A stretch of DNA of 64,000 bases from Borreliella chilensis (GTDB taxonomy: Bacteria; Spirochaetota; Spirochaetia; Borreliales; Borreliaceae), in assembly GCA_000808095.1 (NCBI GenBank), contig CP009910.1:682001-746000 (forward strand), in the 5' to 3' direction. The position numbers and the translations under genes were made by a program. Position 1 is the stretch's first letter. Every line of letters starts with the position of its first letter. Below the pieces are notes generated by a model that saw nothing but the letters and a program-made list of their open reading frames with translations, made no database searches and had not been told where the DNA came from. Positions 52,064-60,605 of this stretch are shown piece after piece.

Positions 52064-52324
52064 TTGAGCGTTAAGATAAGATTGAAAAGGATGGGAGCTA
52101 AAAAAAGGCCTTATTATAGAATTGTAGTGATGGATTCTGCTTCTCCTAGAGATGGTAGAGCGATTGAAGAACTTGGTTATTATCATCCTGTTGAGAAACA
52201 GAATCAAATAAAAATTAAGGAAGATCGGATGAAGGATTGGATAAGTAAAGGAGCAATTCCGAGTGATACAGTGAGAATGCTTTTGAATAAAAACAACTTG
52301 AATTTGAAAAGTCAGGAGGTTTAG
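52064..52324 (+). CDS. rpsP: 30S ribosomal protein S16
   Basis: An 86-residue ribosomal protein. [22 protein letters not shown] at the start and [13 protein letters not shown] are the S16 signature. TTG is the start, seven bases after AGGAGG; the family's second residue follows directly. Twelve bases after ffh and one base before khpA. Confidence 0.98.
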   Translation: MSVKIRLKRMGAKKRPYYRIVVMDSASPRDGRAIEELGYYHPVEKQNQIKIKEDRMKDWISKGAIPSDTVRMLLNKNNLNLKSQEV

Positions 52325-52573
52325 ATGAAAGAATATGGAAGTGAAATTGAGCTTATAGAGTTTATAGTAAAGTCTCTTGTGGATAAGCAAGATGAAGTAA
52401 AGTTAAATGTAATTGAAGGGGAAAAGTCAACTATTTTAGAATTAAGAGTTTCTCAAAGTGATGTAGGCAAAATAATTGGAAGGCGAGGCCGTATTGCAAG
52501 AGCTATTAGAACTTTGCTTGGGGCTTGTGCTGCTAAAACTAATAGGCGAGTACAATTGGAAATTTTAGATTAA
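52325..52573 (+). CDS. khpA: KH-domain RNA-binding protein KhpA
   Basis: An 82-residue single KH-domain protein. The GxxG loop is in GKIIGRRGRIARAIRTLLGA. It lies between rpsP and rimM, its normal place. In other bacteria KhpA pairs with KhpB and binds many RNAs. The ribosome site AGGAGG overlaps the end of rpsP. Confidence 0.94.
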   Translation: MKEYGSEIELIEFIVKSLVDKQDEVKLNVIEGEKSTILELRVSQSDVGKIIGRRGRIARAIRTLLGACAAKTNRRVQLEILD

Positions 52574-52576
52574 TTT

Positions 52577-53077
52577 ATGTTTATTAAAGGCGTTATATTA
52601 TCGTCTTATGGAGTTAGTGGATATGCTAAGGTTAAAAGCATATCCACTAATTTTTGTGATTTTGTTAACCTGAAAAACAACAAAGTTCTTTTAAAAAAGA
52701 GCAATAGTTTTCCTATTGAGATTAAAGTTGTAGATGTTAATGTGAAGGGTAATTCCTTGTTTTTGAAGTTTGAAGGGATTAATGCTCCAGAGTTAGTTAA
52801 GCCTTTAATTGGTTTTGAATTGTGGGTTGATGATTCTCTTGCATCGAGCTTGGGAGAGGGCGAATATTATTTGGGTAGATTGATTGGCTATACTATTGTT
52901 GATGGCAGTAGAAGGTTGGGGGAAGTTGTGGCTTTTTTTGAATCTTTGAATAGTGTATTTCTTGAGGTTAAAGTGGGAGTTAAATTTTTTTTTATTCCTT
53001 TTTTGAGTGTTTATATTGGCAATATAGATGAGAGAGAAAAAACAATTGAACTTAAGGTTTTAGATCTTTTAAGATGA
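52577..53077 (+). CDS. rimM: Ribosome maturation factor RimM
   Basis: A 166-residue 30S-assembly factor that binds S19. The N-terminal RimM barrel has SSYGVSGYAKVKSISTNFCDF (family AHGVRGEVKV); the C-terminal PRC-like barrel has EYYLGRLIGYTIVDGSRRLGEV and FFIPFLSVYIGNID. The start of the coding region contains a perfect hairpin followed by a T-run. The ATG has no strong ribosome site and lies four bases after khpA. The end overlaps trmD by four bases. Confidence 0.93.
   Translation: MFIKGVILSSYGVSGYAKVKSISTNFCDFVNLKNNKVLLKKSNSFPIEIKVVDVNVKGNSLFLKFEGINAPELVKPLIGFELWVDDSLASSLGEGEYYLGRLIGYTIVDGSRRLGEVVAFFESLNSVFLEVKVGVKFFFIPFLSVYIGNIDEREKTIELKVLDLLR
52614..52655 (+). terminator. Terminator-like hairpin inside the start of rimM
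   Basis: Arms TTAGTGGATATGCT (52614-52627) and AGCATATCCACTAA (52637-52650) are perfectly complementary over 14 bp around a nine-base loop, and TTTTT follows at once. This has the full form of an intrinsic terminator yet lies at codons 13-26 of rimM, an arrangement suited to attenuation of rimM-trmD-rplS. Confidence 0.65.
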
Positions 53078-53793
53078 AATTTACAGTTATGTCTCTTTTT
53101 CCAGCAATAATTAAACCATTTTTTGAAAATTCAATAATGAAAAAAGCTATTACTAAAGGAATGGTAAGTTTTGAGCTTATTGATATTAAAAATTTTTCAA
53201 AAGACAAGCATAATAGATGTGATGATGTGCCTTATGGAGGTGGTGCTGGGATGGTTTTGAAGCCTGAGCCTTTGTCTTTTGCTCTTGAACACGTAGAAGC
53301 TTCTAAGAAAACAACAATATTTTTAAGTCCTTCTGGTATAAGATATACCCAAGATTTAGCTTATTTCTTGTCAAAAAAAGAGGAAATTGTTATAATTTGT
53401 GGAAGATATGAAGGAATTGATCAACGTATTGTAGATTTGTATGTTGATTTTGAGATTTCTATTGGGGATTATATTTTGTCCTCAGGAGAGATAGCAGCTC
53501 TAGTTTTGATAGATAGCATATATAGATTGCTCGATGGAGTGATAAATCCCAATTCTTTATTGGAAGAATCATTTGGTTTGAGAAATGGATTACTTGAATA
53601 TCCTCATTATACTAGGCCTTATAATTTTATGGGTATGAAGGTTCCAGAAGTTCTTGTTTCAGGTCATCATGAAAATATAAAGAATTGGAGGCTTGGCAAG
53701 GCTAGAGAAAAAACTAAGAAAAATAGATATGATTTATACCTTAAATATTTGAAGATAATAGGAGAAGATGATGGATTTGATAAGAAAAATTGA
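53074..53793 (+). CDS. trmD: tRNA (guanine-37-N1) methyltransferase TrmD
   Basis: A 239-residue SPOUT methyltransferase modifying G37 of tRNAs with G36, preventing frameshifts. [18 protein letters not shown], then the trefoil-knot SAM site [10 protein letters not shown] and [15 protein letters not shown]. Length is typical. ATGA overlap with rimM and about 23 bases of overlap with rplS. Confidence 0.97.
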   Translation: MKFTVMSLFPAIIKPFFENSIMKKAITKGMVSFELIDIKNFSKDKHNRCDDVPYGGGAGMVLKPEPLSFALEHVEASKKTTIFLSPSGIRYTQDLAYFLSKKEEIVIICGRYEGIDQRIVDLYVDFEISIGDYILSSGEIAALVLIDSIYRLLDGVINPNSLLEESFGLRNGLLEYPHYTRPYNFMGMKVPEVLVSGHHENIKNWRLGKAREKTKKNRYDLYLKYLKIIGEDDGFDKKN

Positions 53794-54136
53794 AGCTCAA
53801 AATAAGAAAAATGAGACTTTTGTCTTTAATGTGGGAGACACTGTGAAGGTTGTTTATAAAATCATTGAGGGTAGTAATGAAAGATTGCAGAGTTTTGAAG
53901 GAATTATCATTTCTTTTCAAAACAAGGGGATTGGCAAAACATTTTTGGTTAGAAAAATTTCTTCAGGAGTAGGTGTTGAAAAAATTTTCCCAGTATATTC
54001 TCCTATTATAGAAAAAGTTGAAGTTTTAAAAAGAGGAAAGGTTAGAAGAGCAAAGCTTTATTATATGAGGAATAGAATAGGTAAGGCTGCTATGAAGATT
54101 AAGGAACGTCTGAATGTTAAAAAAGTTAAACATTAG
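53771..54136 (+). CDS. rplS: 50S ribosomal protein L19
   Basis: A 121-residue ribosomal protein at the 30S-50S interface. [49 protein letters not shown] and [20 protein letters not shown] are diagnostic. Two ATGs lie in a row (53768, 53771); GGAG precedes, and the second gives the family start. A hairpin follows the stop. Confidence 0.97.
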   Translation: MDLIRKIEAQNKKNETFVFNVGDTVKVVYKIIEGSNERLQSFEGIIISFQNKGIGKTFLVRKISSGVGVEKIFPVYSPIIEKVEVLKRGKVRRAKLYYMRNRIGKAAMKIKERLNVKKVKH

Positions 54137-54162
54137 ATTTTAGATAATTTGAAATCTAAAAT
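54137..54162 (+). terminator. Hairpin after rplS
   Basis: Nine-bp perfect arms ATTTTAGAT and ATCTAAAAT immediately after the rplS stop, loop of eight. Only a broken T stretch follows, so termination strength is uncertain. Confidence 0.45.
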
Positions 54163-54454
54163 TAAATATTTTTATAAATTGGGTTGTGAGATAAGTAGAT
54201 TTTCTTAATGTTAAAAGCCATTTTTAGATGTTTTGTTGTTTTACAAATTTTTATTTGGGGTTTGCTGTTTTAAGAAATAATTTTATCAAGCTTGACCTTG
54301 ATTTGTTGCAATTAAAATATTAATTGCCTGTTTTTATTGATTTCAATATGGATTAATGGTATCTTTTTCTTTTAAAAAACGTAAAATTTTAGTTTTTGTG
54401 TTTCTTTTTTTGGGAAGTAAGTATTTATTTTGTTGTCGTTAAGGAGAGTTGATT
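54163..54454 (+). other. Intergenic region between rplS and the 54.5 kb gene
   Basis: About 290 bases of AT-rich sequence after the rplS hairpin, with no long frame. It holds only two very short frames: 21 codons from ATG 54208 (hydrophobic, no ribosome site) and the 28-codon frame at 54356 listed separately. AAGGAG at 54441-54446 serves the next gene. No tRNA, repeat or clear promoter was found. Confidence 0.5.
54356..54442 (+). CDS. Possible 28-residue leader peptide
   Basis: A small frame coding a basic N terminus (SFSFKKRK) then a hydrophobic run (ILVFVFLFLG) and a CC pair. Its TAA stop overlaps the AAGGAG site of the next gene, an arrangement seen in translational coupling. The ribosome site is only GGA. 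It could be chance in AT-rich DNA. Confidence 0.22.
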   Translation: MVSFSFKKRKILVFVFLFLGSKYLFCCR

Positions 54455-54994
54455 TTGAAATATACTCAAAGTAAATTTAAGGGTAATGATTTTCAAAAAG
54501 GCAATAAGCGTTTTTATGGTTTTAAGAATAAAAGGTTAAATCCTGAAAGTAAAAGCCAAAATGTTGCTCTGCCAGACAGTTCTAAGAATAGGTCAACTAT
54601 TGTGAATTCAGATAAACAAAATATTTTTAAAGGTAGATTTAGGAAAAGAAGTAAAAAATTCAAAACAAGAATAACTCTTGACATTACTTGTGCTATTTGT
54701 GGGGAAAAAATAAATGATCTTGTTTTTAGCATGTCTTTAAAAGTTGAAAATGAAGATAAACCTGTTCATTTTGACTGTGTTATCAATAAATTAACGATTG
54801 AAAACAATCTCTCAAATAATGAAAAACTAGTTTACAGGGGTGTTGGTAAGTTTTTTGTTGTAGATACATCCTCTAGGGGAGAGTATTTGTATTTCAAAAT
54901 CATTAGAGAAATTGAATTTGAAAATTTAGAAGAACAACCAGTATGGCGCAAAAAAATTCTTAAAGATATCAATAGAGGATTTAGGCTTTGTTGA
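54455..54994 (+). CDS. Basic protein of unknown function with CxxC motif
   Basis: A 179-residue protein: a Lys/Arg-rich disordered N-terminal third ([20 protein letters not shown]) and a C-terminal domain with a CAICGEKI knuckle and a later HFDC, together a plausible zinc site. Not recognised; nucleic-acid binding is a guess from composition. I chose TTG at 54455 because AAGGAG lies eight bases upstream; the TTG at 54449 would touch it. Ends one base before coaD. Confidence 0.72.
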   Translation: MKYTQSKFKGNDFQKGNKRFYGFKNKRLNPESKSQNVALPDSSKNRSTIVNSDKQNIFKGRFRKRSKKFKTRITLDITCAICGEKINDLVFSMSLKVENEDKPVHFDCVINKLTIENNLSNNEKLVYRGVGKFFVVDTSSRGEYLYFKIIREIEFENLEEQPVWRKKILKDINRGFRLC

Positions 54995-54995
54995 T

Positions 54996-55487
54996 ATGAA
55001 GGTAGCAGTTTTTCCAGGATCTTTTGATCCTATTACTTGGGGGCATATTGATTTGATTAAAAGATCATCGGCTATTTTTGACAAGGTTGTTGTTTTGGTA
55101 GCTAAAAACAAATCAAAAAAATATTTGCTAAGTGATGCAGATAGGTTTAGTCTTACAAGGGATGTTATTTTATCTTTAAATTTTTTAAATGTATTTGTAG
55201 ATAAATACAGTGGATTTATTGTTGATTATGCATTAATTAATTCTATTAATTTTATTGTTAGGGGAATTAGAGCTTTTAATGATTTTGATATAGAGTTTGA
55301 GAGATACCTTGTTAATAATAAGCTAGATTTTAAAATTGATACTATATTTTTGCCAAGTAGTGCAGAATATTTGTACGTAAGGTCGGATTTTGTAAAAGAA
55401 TTAATGACTAAAAAAGATGTTGATCTTTCTCATTTTGTTCCAGAATTGGTATCTAATAGATTGAAATCTAAGTTTATTGACAAATGA
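54996..55487 (+). CDS. coaD: Phosphopantetheine adenylyltransferase
   Basis: A 163-residue enzyme making dephospho-CoA from phosphopantetheine and ATP. The TxGH-type motif is [28 protein letters not shown] is the conserved middle; the ISSTxxR-type block reads [18 protein letters not shown]. Length is typical. It feeds the acyl carrier protein and mevalonate-pathway CoA pools. Confidence 0.96.
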   Translation: MKVAVFPGSFDPITWGHIDLIKRSSAIFDKVVVLVAKNKSKKYLLSDADRFSLTRDVILSLNFLNVFVDKYSGFIVDYALINSINFIVRGIRAFNDFDIEFERYLVNNKLDFKIDTIFLPSSAEYLYVRSDFVKELMTKKDVDLSHFVPELVSNRLKSKFIDK

Positions 55488-55539
55488 CTTGGATAATATA
55501 TATTATTAAGATAATTTAGTTTAAAAGCAGGAGAAAATA

Positions 55540-55722
55540 ATGGCTGTTCCAAAATTTAAGCCTTCAAAATCTAGGAGTAGAACAAGGCGTAGTATAAATA
55601 TGAGAAAGAAAATCCCGCAATTTCAAGAATGCTCTAATTGTGGTACTCTTGGAGTAAGGCACAGAATATGTTTAAAATGTGGATATTATAGGAATAACCA
55701 ATATCTAGAAATAGGTTTATAG
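55540..55722 (+). CDS. rpmF: 50S ribosomal protein L32
   Basis: A 60-residue ribosomal protein. [18 protein letters not shown] is the L32 start; [20 protein letters not shown] gives the four-Cys zinc ribbon of the zinc-dependent form. AGGAG precedes the ATG. Followed by acpP, the usual neighbour of rpmF in many bacteria. Confidence 0.98.
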   Translation: MAVPKFKPSKSRSRTRRSINMRKKIPQFQECSNCGTLGVRHRICLKCGYYRNNQYLEIGL

Positions 55723-55745
55723 TTTGTAGCAAGGAAGGTATATTC

Positions 55746-55988
55746 ATGGATCATGATGAAATTTTTAGTAAGGTTAGGTCTATTATATCTGAGCAACTTG
55801 ATAAAAAAGAAGATGAGATTACTGTAGATTCTAGATTTGTTGAAGATCTTAGTGCAGATAGTCTTGATATTTATGAGCTTTTGTATTTACTTGAAGAGGC
55901 TTTTGATGATAAGATCCCAGAGAACGAAGCTAATGAATTTGAGACGGTAGGTGATGTTGTTAATTTTATTAAAAAGAGAAAAGGTTGA
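55746..55988 (+). CDS. acpP: Acyl carrier protein
   Basis: An 80-residue acidic protein with the phosphopantetheine-attachment Ser in [20 protein letters not shown] and a C-terminal [26 protein letters not shown] precedes the ATG. Borrelia lacks full fatty-acid synthesis, so ACP here may serve limited acyl transfer or lipid assembly. Confidence 0.97.
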   Translation: MDHDEIFSKVRSIISEQLDKKEDEITVDSRFVEDLSADSLDIYELLYLLEEAFDDKIPENEANEFETVGDVVNFIKKRKG

Positions 55989-56725
55989 TGAAAAAAAATT
56001 CTTCCGATTTTTGTTTTAGTAGCGAAAGAAAAGTTCAATTAATTGAATTTTTGGAAAATTTGAGCATTAATTTTAATGATTTTGATTTATTAAACACAGC
56101 ATTGAGTCACTCATCGTACTCCAATGAATTGGATCAAAAATCTAGTAATAATGAGAGATTGGAATTTTTGGGAGATTCTGTGCTTAATTTGATTATCACA
56201 GATCATCTTTATAGAACTTACCCTAATAAAAGTGAAGGAGAGCTTAGCAAAGCTAGATCTTATATTGTTAGTGAAGATTCTCTGTCTAGTATTGCTAGAG
56301 AGATTGATCTTGGTTCCTATATTTTGCTTGGGAGAGGAGAAGAAAGTAATGACGGTCGCAATAAAAAAGGTATTCTTGCGGATGCTATTGAAGCTTTTGT
56401 AGGCGCTATTTATCTTGATAGTGGGTTTTCAATGGCAACAGACTTTGTGGTTGGGCTTTTTGACATGTATATAAGGCTCATGTTTAATAGGGGTGATTTT
56501 AAAGATTATAAGAGTTTATTACAAGAATATGTTCAAAAAAAATATAAAATCTCACCAAGCTATAAGCTAGATAAGGAAATAGGCCCAGATCATGACAAAG
56601 TTTTTTGTGTTGAACTTTATGTTGGCGAAAAGTTTATATCAAATGGAAAGGGTAAATCTAAAAAAGAGGCCGAAATGAGAGCAGCTGAAGTGGCTTTAAA
56701 AGCTATGGAAGACATTAATCTTTAA
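55988..56725 (+). CDS. rnc: Ribonuclease III
   Basis: A 245-residue double-strand RNA endonuclease for rRNA and mRNA processing. The catalytic signature is [15 protein letters not shown]; the second metal-binding Asp/Glu lie in [15 protein letters not shown]; a C-terminal double-strand RNA-binding domain ends [17 protein letters not shown]. The ATG at 55988 overlaps the acpP stop by one base. Its last 30 bases overlap the converging gene. Confidence 0.97.
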   Translation: MKKNSSDFCFSSERKVQLIEFLENLSINFNDFDLLNTALSHSSYSNELDQKSSNNERLEFLGDSVLNLIITDHLYRTYPNKSEGELSKARSYIVSEDSLSSIAREIDLGSYILLGRGEESNDGRNKKGILADAIEAFVGAIYLDSGFSMATDFVVGLFDMYIRLMFNRGDFKDYKSLLQEYVQKKYKISPSYKLDKEIGPDHDKVFCVELYVGEKFISNGKGKSKKEAEMRAAEVALKAMEDINL

Positions 56726-57928
56726 GGCTTTTGTTTTTTCTATAAGATAATGTTTATTATTAAGTTTGGGATTTTCAATTACATGGCTTAGGAGTATGTT
56801 TAAAATTTTCCCTATATTTTTATTTTCTATTTGTTTTAGATTTTGAATGTCTTGACCGTTTATTTTTAAGTCTTTTAAAGAGAGGGGATTTTCGAGTAAT
56901 TTTTTTCTTTTTATGTTTTTTATTATAAATAAATATTTTTTCTTTTTTCCTTTTAGGGCTTTGTATATGTCAATTATTTCTTTATAATGTTCTCTTGTGC
57001 TTTTGCTAAGTAAATATCTAATCTCGCTTAATTTTCTGACATTAAAAATATTGTTATTATCAATTATGTTTCTATAAAATAAAATTAGCCCAATTTCTTT
57101 ATTTGAAAATTTAAGTAAAGTTAATTTTTCTTTTAGTTCTTTTATAGGTTTTTTAATTGTCAATATAGTAATCGCTTTTAGATAAAACTTGTCTTTGCTC
57201 AACAAAACAGTTTTTTTGATTAATTTTGCTTTTATTTCCAGGTTGAAAAAATTCTTAAAAAAATCAACTTTTTTAAGATAATAAATTCCTTTTTGTATGT
57301 TTTTGCCTTCTAATAATTTATGAAATTCATTTTTTATTCTTTCTTTTGAAATAATTAAAATATTTTCTTTTTTGTATTTCATTGAAATTAGAGTATTTTT
57401 TTCAATGTTAAAATTTAGTGTGGATGAAAATCTTGCTGCTCTTAATATTCTAAGAGCGTCTTCTTCAAACCTTTTATTTGGGTTTCCTATGCATCGTATT
57501 ATTTTTTTATTAAGATCTTTTTTCCCGTCATAGCAATCTATTATTTTAAAGTTAAAAATATCCATTGCAATTGCATTGATTGTAAAATCTCTTCTTTTAA
57601 GATCTTTGATTAAATTTTTAGTATATTCTACTTGTTTGGGTGCTCTTTTGTTTTCATATTCTTTTTCTATTCTGTATGTTGTGATTTCAAAGATTTTTTT
57701 ATTAAAAATAATACTAATTGTGCCATGTTTTATTCCTGTTTTAATGTTATTTGGGAACAATTCTATTATTTCTTCTGGAGTTGCATTGGTTGCAAAATCA
57801 AAATCGCAAGGTTGTTTATTAAGTAGCAAGTCTCTTAAAGCTCCTCCAACTAAAAAAAATTCGTAGTTGTTTTTTTTAAATATTTTACCGATTTTAATTA
57901 TGTTTTGACTATTCTTGCCTAGATTCAT
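56696..57928 (-). CDS. CCA-adding enzyme / poly(A) polymerase family nucleotidyltransferase
   Basis: A 410-residue class II nucleotidyltransferase. [31 protein letters not shown] has the GG and DxD catalytic motifs; [12 protein letters not shown] and [19 protein letters not shown] (the ERxxxE/RRD region) follow. It could add CCA to tRNAs, which this genome needs since the tRNAs here lack encoded CCA, or poly(A). No ribosome site precedes the ATG; a TATAAT box ends 11 bases before it. Confidence 0.88.
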   Translation of the reverse strand: MNLGKNSQNIIKIGKIFKKNNYEFFLVGGALRDLLLNKQPCDFDFATNATPEEIIELFPNNIKTGIKHGTISIIFNKKIFEITTYRIEKEYENKRAPKQVEYTKNLIKDLKRRDFTINAIAMDIFNFKIIDCYDGKKDLNKKIIRCIGNPNKRFEEDALRILRAARFSSTLNFNIEKNTLISMKYKKENILIISKERIKNEFHKLLEGKNIQKGIYYLKKVDFFKNFFNLEIKAKLIKKTVLLSKDKFYLKAITILTIKKPIKELKEKLTLLKFSNKEIGLILFYRNIIDNNNIFNVRKLSEIRYLLSKSTREHYKEIIDIYKALKGKKKKYLFIIKNIKRKKLLENPLSLKDLKINGQDIQNLKQIENKNIGKILNILLSHVIENPKLNNKHYLIEKTKALKINVFHSF

Positions 57929-57938
57929 ATAAAATTAT

Positions 57939-57964
57939 ATTATAGTGTAAACTAATTTTTTTCT
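57939..57964 (-). promoter_or_regulatory. Probable promoter of the CCA/poly(A) enzyme gene
   Basis: On the minus strand a perfect -10 box TATAAT (57944-57939) is preceded, with 17-base spacing, by TTTAGA (4 of 6 to TTGACA). Transcription should start about 57932, four bases before the ATG, giving an almost leaderless mRNA. Confidence 0.55.
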
Positions 57965-57978
57965 AAAATTAGTTTACA
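57946..57978. repeat. Perfect 14-bp inverted repeat between divergent genes
   Basis: TGTAAACTAATTTT (57946-57959) and AAAATTAGTTTACA (57965-57978) with a five-base spacer. It lies over the -35 to -10 spacer of the leftward promoter and upstream of the rightward gene, so it cannot terminate either one. An operator is the simplest idea. Confidence 0.7.
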
Positions 57979-58046
57979 ATTTTAATTTATTTGAAGTATG
58001 TTATAAGTAGTGCTTTTATTTTTTAAAATGGTTTTATTGAGGTTTT

Positions 58047-59819
58047 ATGAGGAGTAATAACAATAGTGTTTACAACGCTATAGGTCAGCTTTCAAAAGAG
58101 ACTAAAAATAGGTTGATGAATGATATAAGAAAAAGCTTAGGTTTGAATTCTTCTGAGTTTGTTTTGCCTAATTGTAACAATGAACCTTATTCTGATTCCC
58201 AGCTTGAAAAATTTCTTTCAGGGCGCTTAATGGAAGAATCATTTTTTATGAAAATATGGTTAACTATTTTGAATTTTTTTCAGAAGGATAAAAGTAAAGA
58301 AGATATTTATAAAACATATGTCATAAAAAACCTAGAAAATCAAATTAATGAAATGTGCAAAAATCCAGTAATAGATTTTAAGAGAGAATGTTTGCATGTT
58401 GGTTTTGTAGAGATGTTTTTTAATGTTTGTCGCTATTCAATGGAATTGAAAGAATTTTTTAGAAAGCTAGAAAAAGGCAGTATTGTTGTTGAGCAAACTA
58501 TTTTGGAGATTATTCAAAATAAAGTTCTTCATTCTAAGAAAAATTTGGAAGATTTTTTAGATGAAGGGGAATATGAGCTTTTTTTGAAAAAAGAAAAGAC
58601 TCAAAACAATTTAGAAGAATCGCTTAAGTCCAAAATAAATGAATATATTAATTCTATTCCCTCTGATACTTACAGAACTATATCTGATACTTTTGAATTT
58701 TATTATGTTTTTAATAGCTTGGCTTTTTTCCCTTATAAATCCTTTTTTTCGTTTTTTAATGTAGATCTTTTAGATAATATTGAAAATGTTAATATTGTTG
58801 ATCTTGAGATTGGTTTTGGAACTAGCTTTTCAAGTGTTAGCAAGTATTTGAATTATTTTTTTGATATTTTGTACACATTAAAAGATATTGAGATAGATGA
58901 AGATATTGTAAAAAGCATTATATCAAATTATTTTTTAATATCTGATGATATTAGCAATTCAGAAATAATTTCAAAGGAAGATCATTCTTCTAGAGTAGAA
59001 TATGTATTGAAAAATGTTTTATCGATTGTTTCTAAGATTGTTGGTTTATCTAGAACTTTGCCTTATTTAGATATTTTTAGAGTGTATTGCAAAAATCCAG
59101 TTGCGTCTCCTAAAAGGTATGTACCTTTTTTTGATGTGAAAAGTTTTTATGAAAACATTTTATTTTTAAATGTTATGGGTCAGGCTATTAAAAGACGTGA
59201 TAGTTCCTTAAAAATTCTTGTGATTAGGGAAATAAAAAGCCTTGTTAAAGACCCTAGTGCAATTTTAAATTTAAAGGGTGAGATTTTTAGCGAATTCAAT
59301 CTTAGTCGCTATAGTTTTAAAAAATTGTATTTTCTTAATGATTTTTTTAAAAATATATATGATGTTAGAATGATGGAAGTTTTAAGAACCATAAATAATA
59401 TAGTATTAATTAATAATCATGACTTGAGAAATATATATGTTGACATTGAAAATAATATTACTGTTTTGAAAAAAGAAATTTATAATATTTACTTTGAGAT
59501 TGATTATAAAAATGAAGAATTTGAAAGACATAAAAGAGAGAGTAGGATTGATGATCCTTATAAGGAAAGGATTTTAAAGTGGTGTTTAAATGAATCGGTT
59601 TTTATTGATAAGGTTGCAAATAGATTTGTAGATTATTTTATTGAACTTAAAAAAAGATATTTGACCCTTTTAGAAAATCATAATGTTTTTATTCAAAAAT
59701 CTTTAACAGTTTCTTACAAGTCAATGGTAAATGAAAATAAAAAAATTACATTAGCTGATGTTATTGGGAATCTTTTAGAAATCATTAGTCAAGCACTTTT
59801 TATAGTAAAAAATTTATAA
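58047..59819 (+). CDS. Large protein of unknown function
   Basis: A 590-residue soluble protein, charged and strongly helical, not recognised. No signal peptide or clear membrane segment. Segments such as LKKEIYNIYFEIDYKNEEFERHKRE suggest coiled coil. GAGG lies before the ATG. It is followed after five bases by a small membrane-protein gene, probably one transcript, and is divergent from the CCA/poly(A) enzyme gene. Confidence 0.75.
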   Translation: MRSNNNSVYNAIGQLSKETKNRLMNDIRKSLGLNSSEFVLPNCNNEPYSDSQLEKFLSGRLMEESFFMKIWLTILNFFQKDKSKEDIYKTYVIKNLENQINEMCKNPVIDFKRECLHVGFVEMFFNVCRYSMELKEFFRKLEKGSIVVEQTILEIIQNKVLHSKKNLEDFLDEGEYELFLKKEKTQNNLEESLKSKINEYINSIPSDTYRTISDTFEFYYVFNSLAFFPYKSFFSFFNVDLLDNIENVNIVDLEIGFGTSFSSVSKYLNYFFDILYTLKDIEIDEDIVKSIISNYFLISDDISNSEIISKEDHSSRVEYVLKNVLSIVSKIVGLSRTLPYLDIFRVYCKNPVASPKRYVPFFDVKSFYENILFLNVMGQAIKRRDSSLKILVIREIKSLVKDPSAILNLKGEIFSEFNLSRYSFKKLYFLNDFFKNIYDVRMMEVLRTINNIVLINNHDLRNIYVDIENNITVLKKEIYNIYFEIDYKNEEFERHKRESRIDDPYKERILKWCLNESVFIDKVANRFVDYFIELKKRYLTLLENHNVFIQKSLTVSYKSMVNENKKITLADVIGNLLEIISQALFIVKNL

Positions 59820-59824
59820 ATTTT

Positions 59825-60148
59825 ATGGAAACTTTTAAAGTAAAAAATCTAAGGCGTTTTTCAAATTTTATTAGAATTTTAGTTATTGTATTATTTTTAA
59901 ATTCTTTGTTGAGTTTATTTGTTTTTTTAGCCGGCTCTTACAATATTTTTGTTTACAATTTTCAGAGGTTTTATCTCGATCTTACTATTGTTTTGAGCTC
60001 TGTGTCTTTTGGGCTTGAATCTACTAGGTTGATATTTTTTTATTTATTGAGAAATAAAAAAATCAATTATTGTATAATTTTAATTTTTAGCTTTATTATT
60101 TTTTTTTGCGCTTTTGTTTTCAAAATTTTTCTTTCTGGCAACAAATAG
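59825..60148 (+). CDS. Small membrane protein of unknown function
   Basis: A 107-residue protein with three likely membrane helices (about 17-36, 50-72 and 82-103) and a basic N terminus (KVKNLRRFSNF). Not recognised. Five bases separate it from the preceding unknown gene, so the two may act together. Confidence 0.7.
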   Translation: METFKVKNLRRFSNFIRILVIVLFLNSLLSLFVFLAGSYNIFVYNFQRFYLDLTIVLSSVSFGLESTRLIFFYLLRNKKINYCIILIFSFIIFFCAFVFKIFLSGNK

Positions 60149-60187
60149 ATTACAGATAAATTGTATTAATTATTTGCAATTATTCTA

Positions 60188-60214
60188 TTGACTAATGAGT
60201 TGTATTTTTATAAA
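60188..60214 (+). promoter_or_regulatory. Probable promoter of the tRNA-Thr/tRNA-Tyr pair
   Basis: TTGACT (60188-60193, 5 of 6 to consensus) and TATAAA (60209-60214, 5 of 6) with a short 15-base spacing. Transcription would start about 15 bases before tRNA-Thr. Confidence 0.5.
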
Positions 60215-60235
60215 CTAACTATTAGTTTATTATTT

Positions 60236-60309
60236 GCCGACTTAGCTCAGCTGGCCAGAGCAGCGGTCTTGTAAACCGCAGGTCGTCGGTTCGACTCCGA
60301 CAGTCGGCT
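60236..60309 (+). tRNA. tRNA-Thr (anticodon TGT)
   Basis: A 74-base cloverleaf: acceptor GCCGACT with AGTCGGC, D-arm with AGCTCAGCTGGCCAGAGC, anticodon stem GCGGT/ACCGC around CTTGTAA (anticodon TGT), T-arm GTCGGTTCGACTCCGAC. Discriminator T; CCA not encoded. Confidence 0.96.
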
Positions 60310-60313
60310 TTTA

Positions 60314-60395
60314 GGGGCGGTACCGAAGTGGTTAACCGGGGCAGACTGTAAATCTGTTGGCTTTGCCTACGTGGGTTCGAATCCCACCCTCCCCA
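60314..60395 (+). tRNA. tRNA-Tyr (anticodon GTA)
   Basis: An 82-base tRNA with a long variable arm. Anticodon stem CAGA/TCTG around CTGTAAA gives GTA; T-arm GTGGGTTCGAATCCCAC is perfect; discriminator A, CCA not encoded. The acceptor stem GGGGCGG/CCTCCCC has one C-T mismatch at the fifth pair. Four bases after tRNA-Thr, so they are co-transcribed. Confidence 0.94.
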
Positions 60396-60605
60396 TCTCG
60401 TGTAGTTATAAACGATTGTCTTTTCTATAATTTTTGATTGCGATTTTTTAAAGGTGTTGTATCGTTTTATTATGGTATTTGTACTTTTATCTATTTAAAA
60501 GAGTTCTTATTGATTGTAAAAAGATTATGTTAATTATTGATTAAAATTTTTAATTTATGCTTAAAGAGTAATTAGCAAATACTTTTGATTGGCTAGGAGA
60601 TTCTT

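Noticed and set aside
51902..52390. 162-codon leftward frame over ffh, rpsP and khpA
   Set aside because: It is antisense to three well-conserved genes and its translation has the low-complexity look of an antisense frame (many Phe, His, Leu, Ile).
54208..54273. 21-codon hydrophobic frame after rplS
   Set aside because: No ribosome site and very short; such frames are common in AT-rich spacers.
57946..57978. Reading the inverted repeat as a terminator
   Set aside because: The flanking genes diverge from it, so no transcript from them ends there.
60236..60395. tRNA pair as an integration site for a mobile element
   Set aside because: No integrase, no repeat of the tRNA 3' end and no foreign-looking genes nearby.
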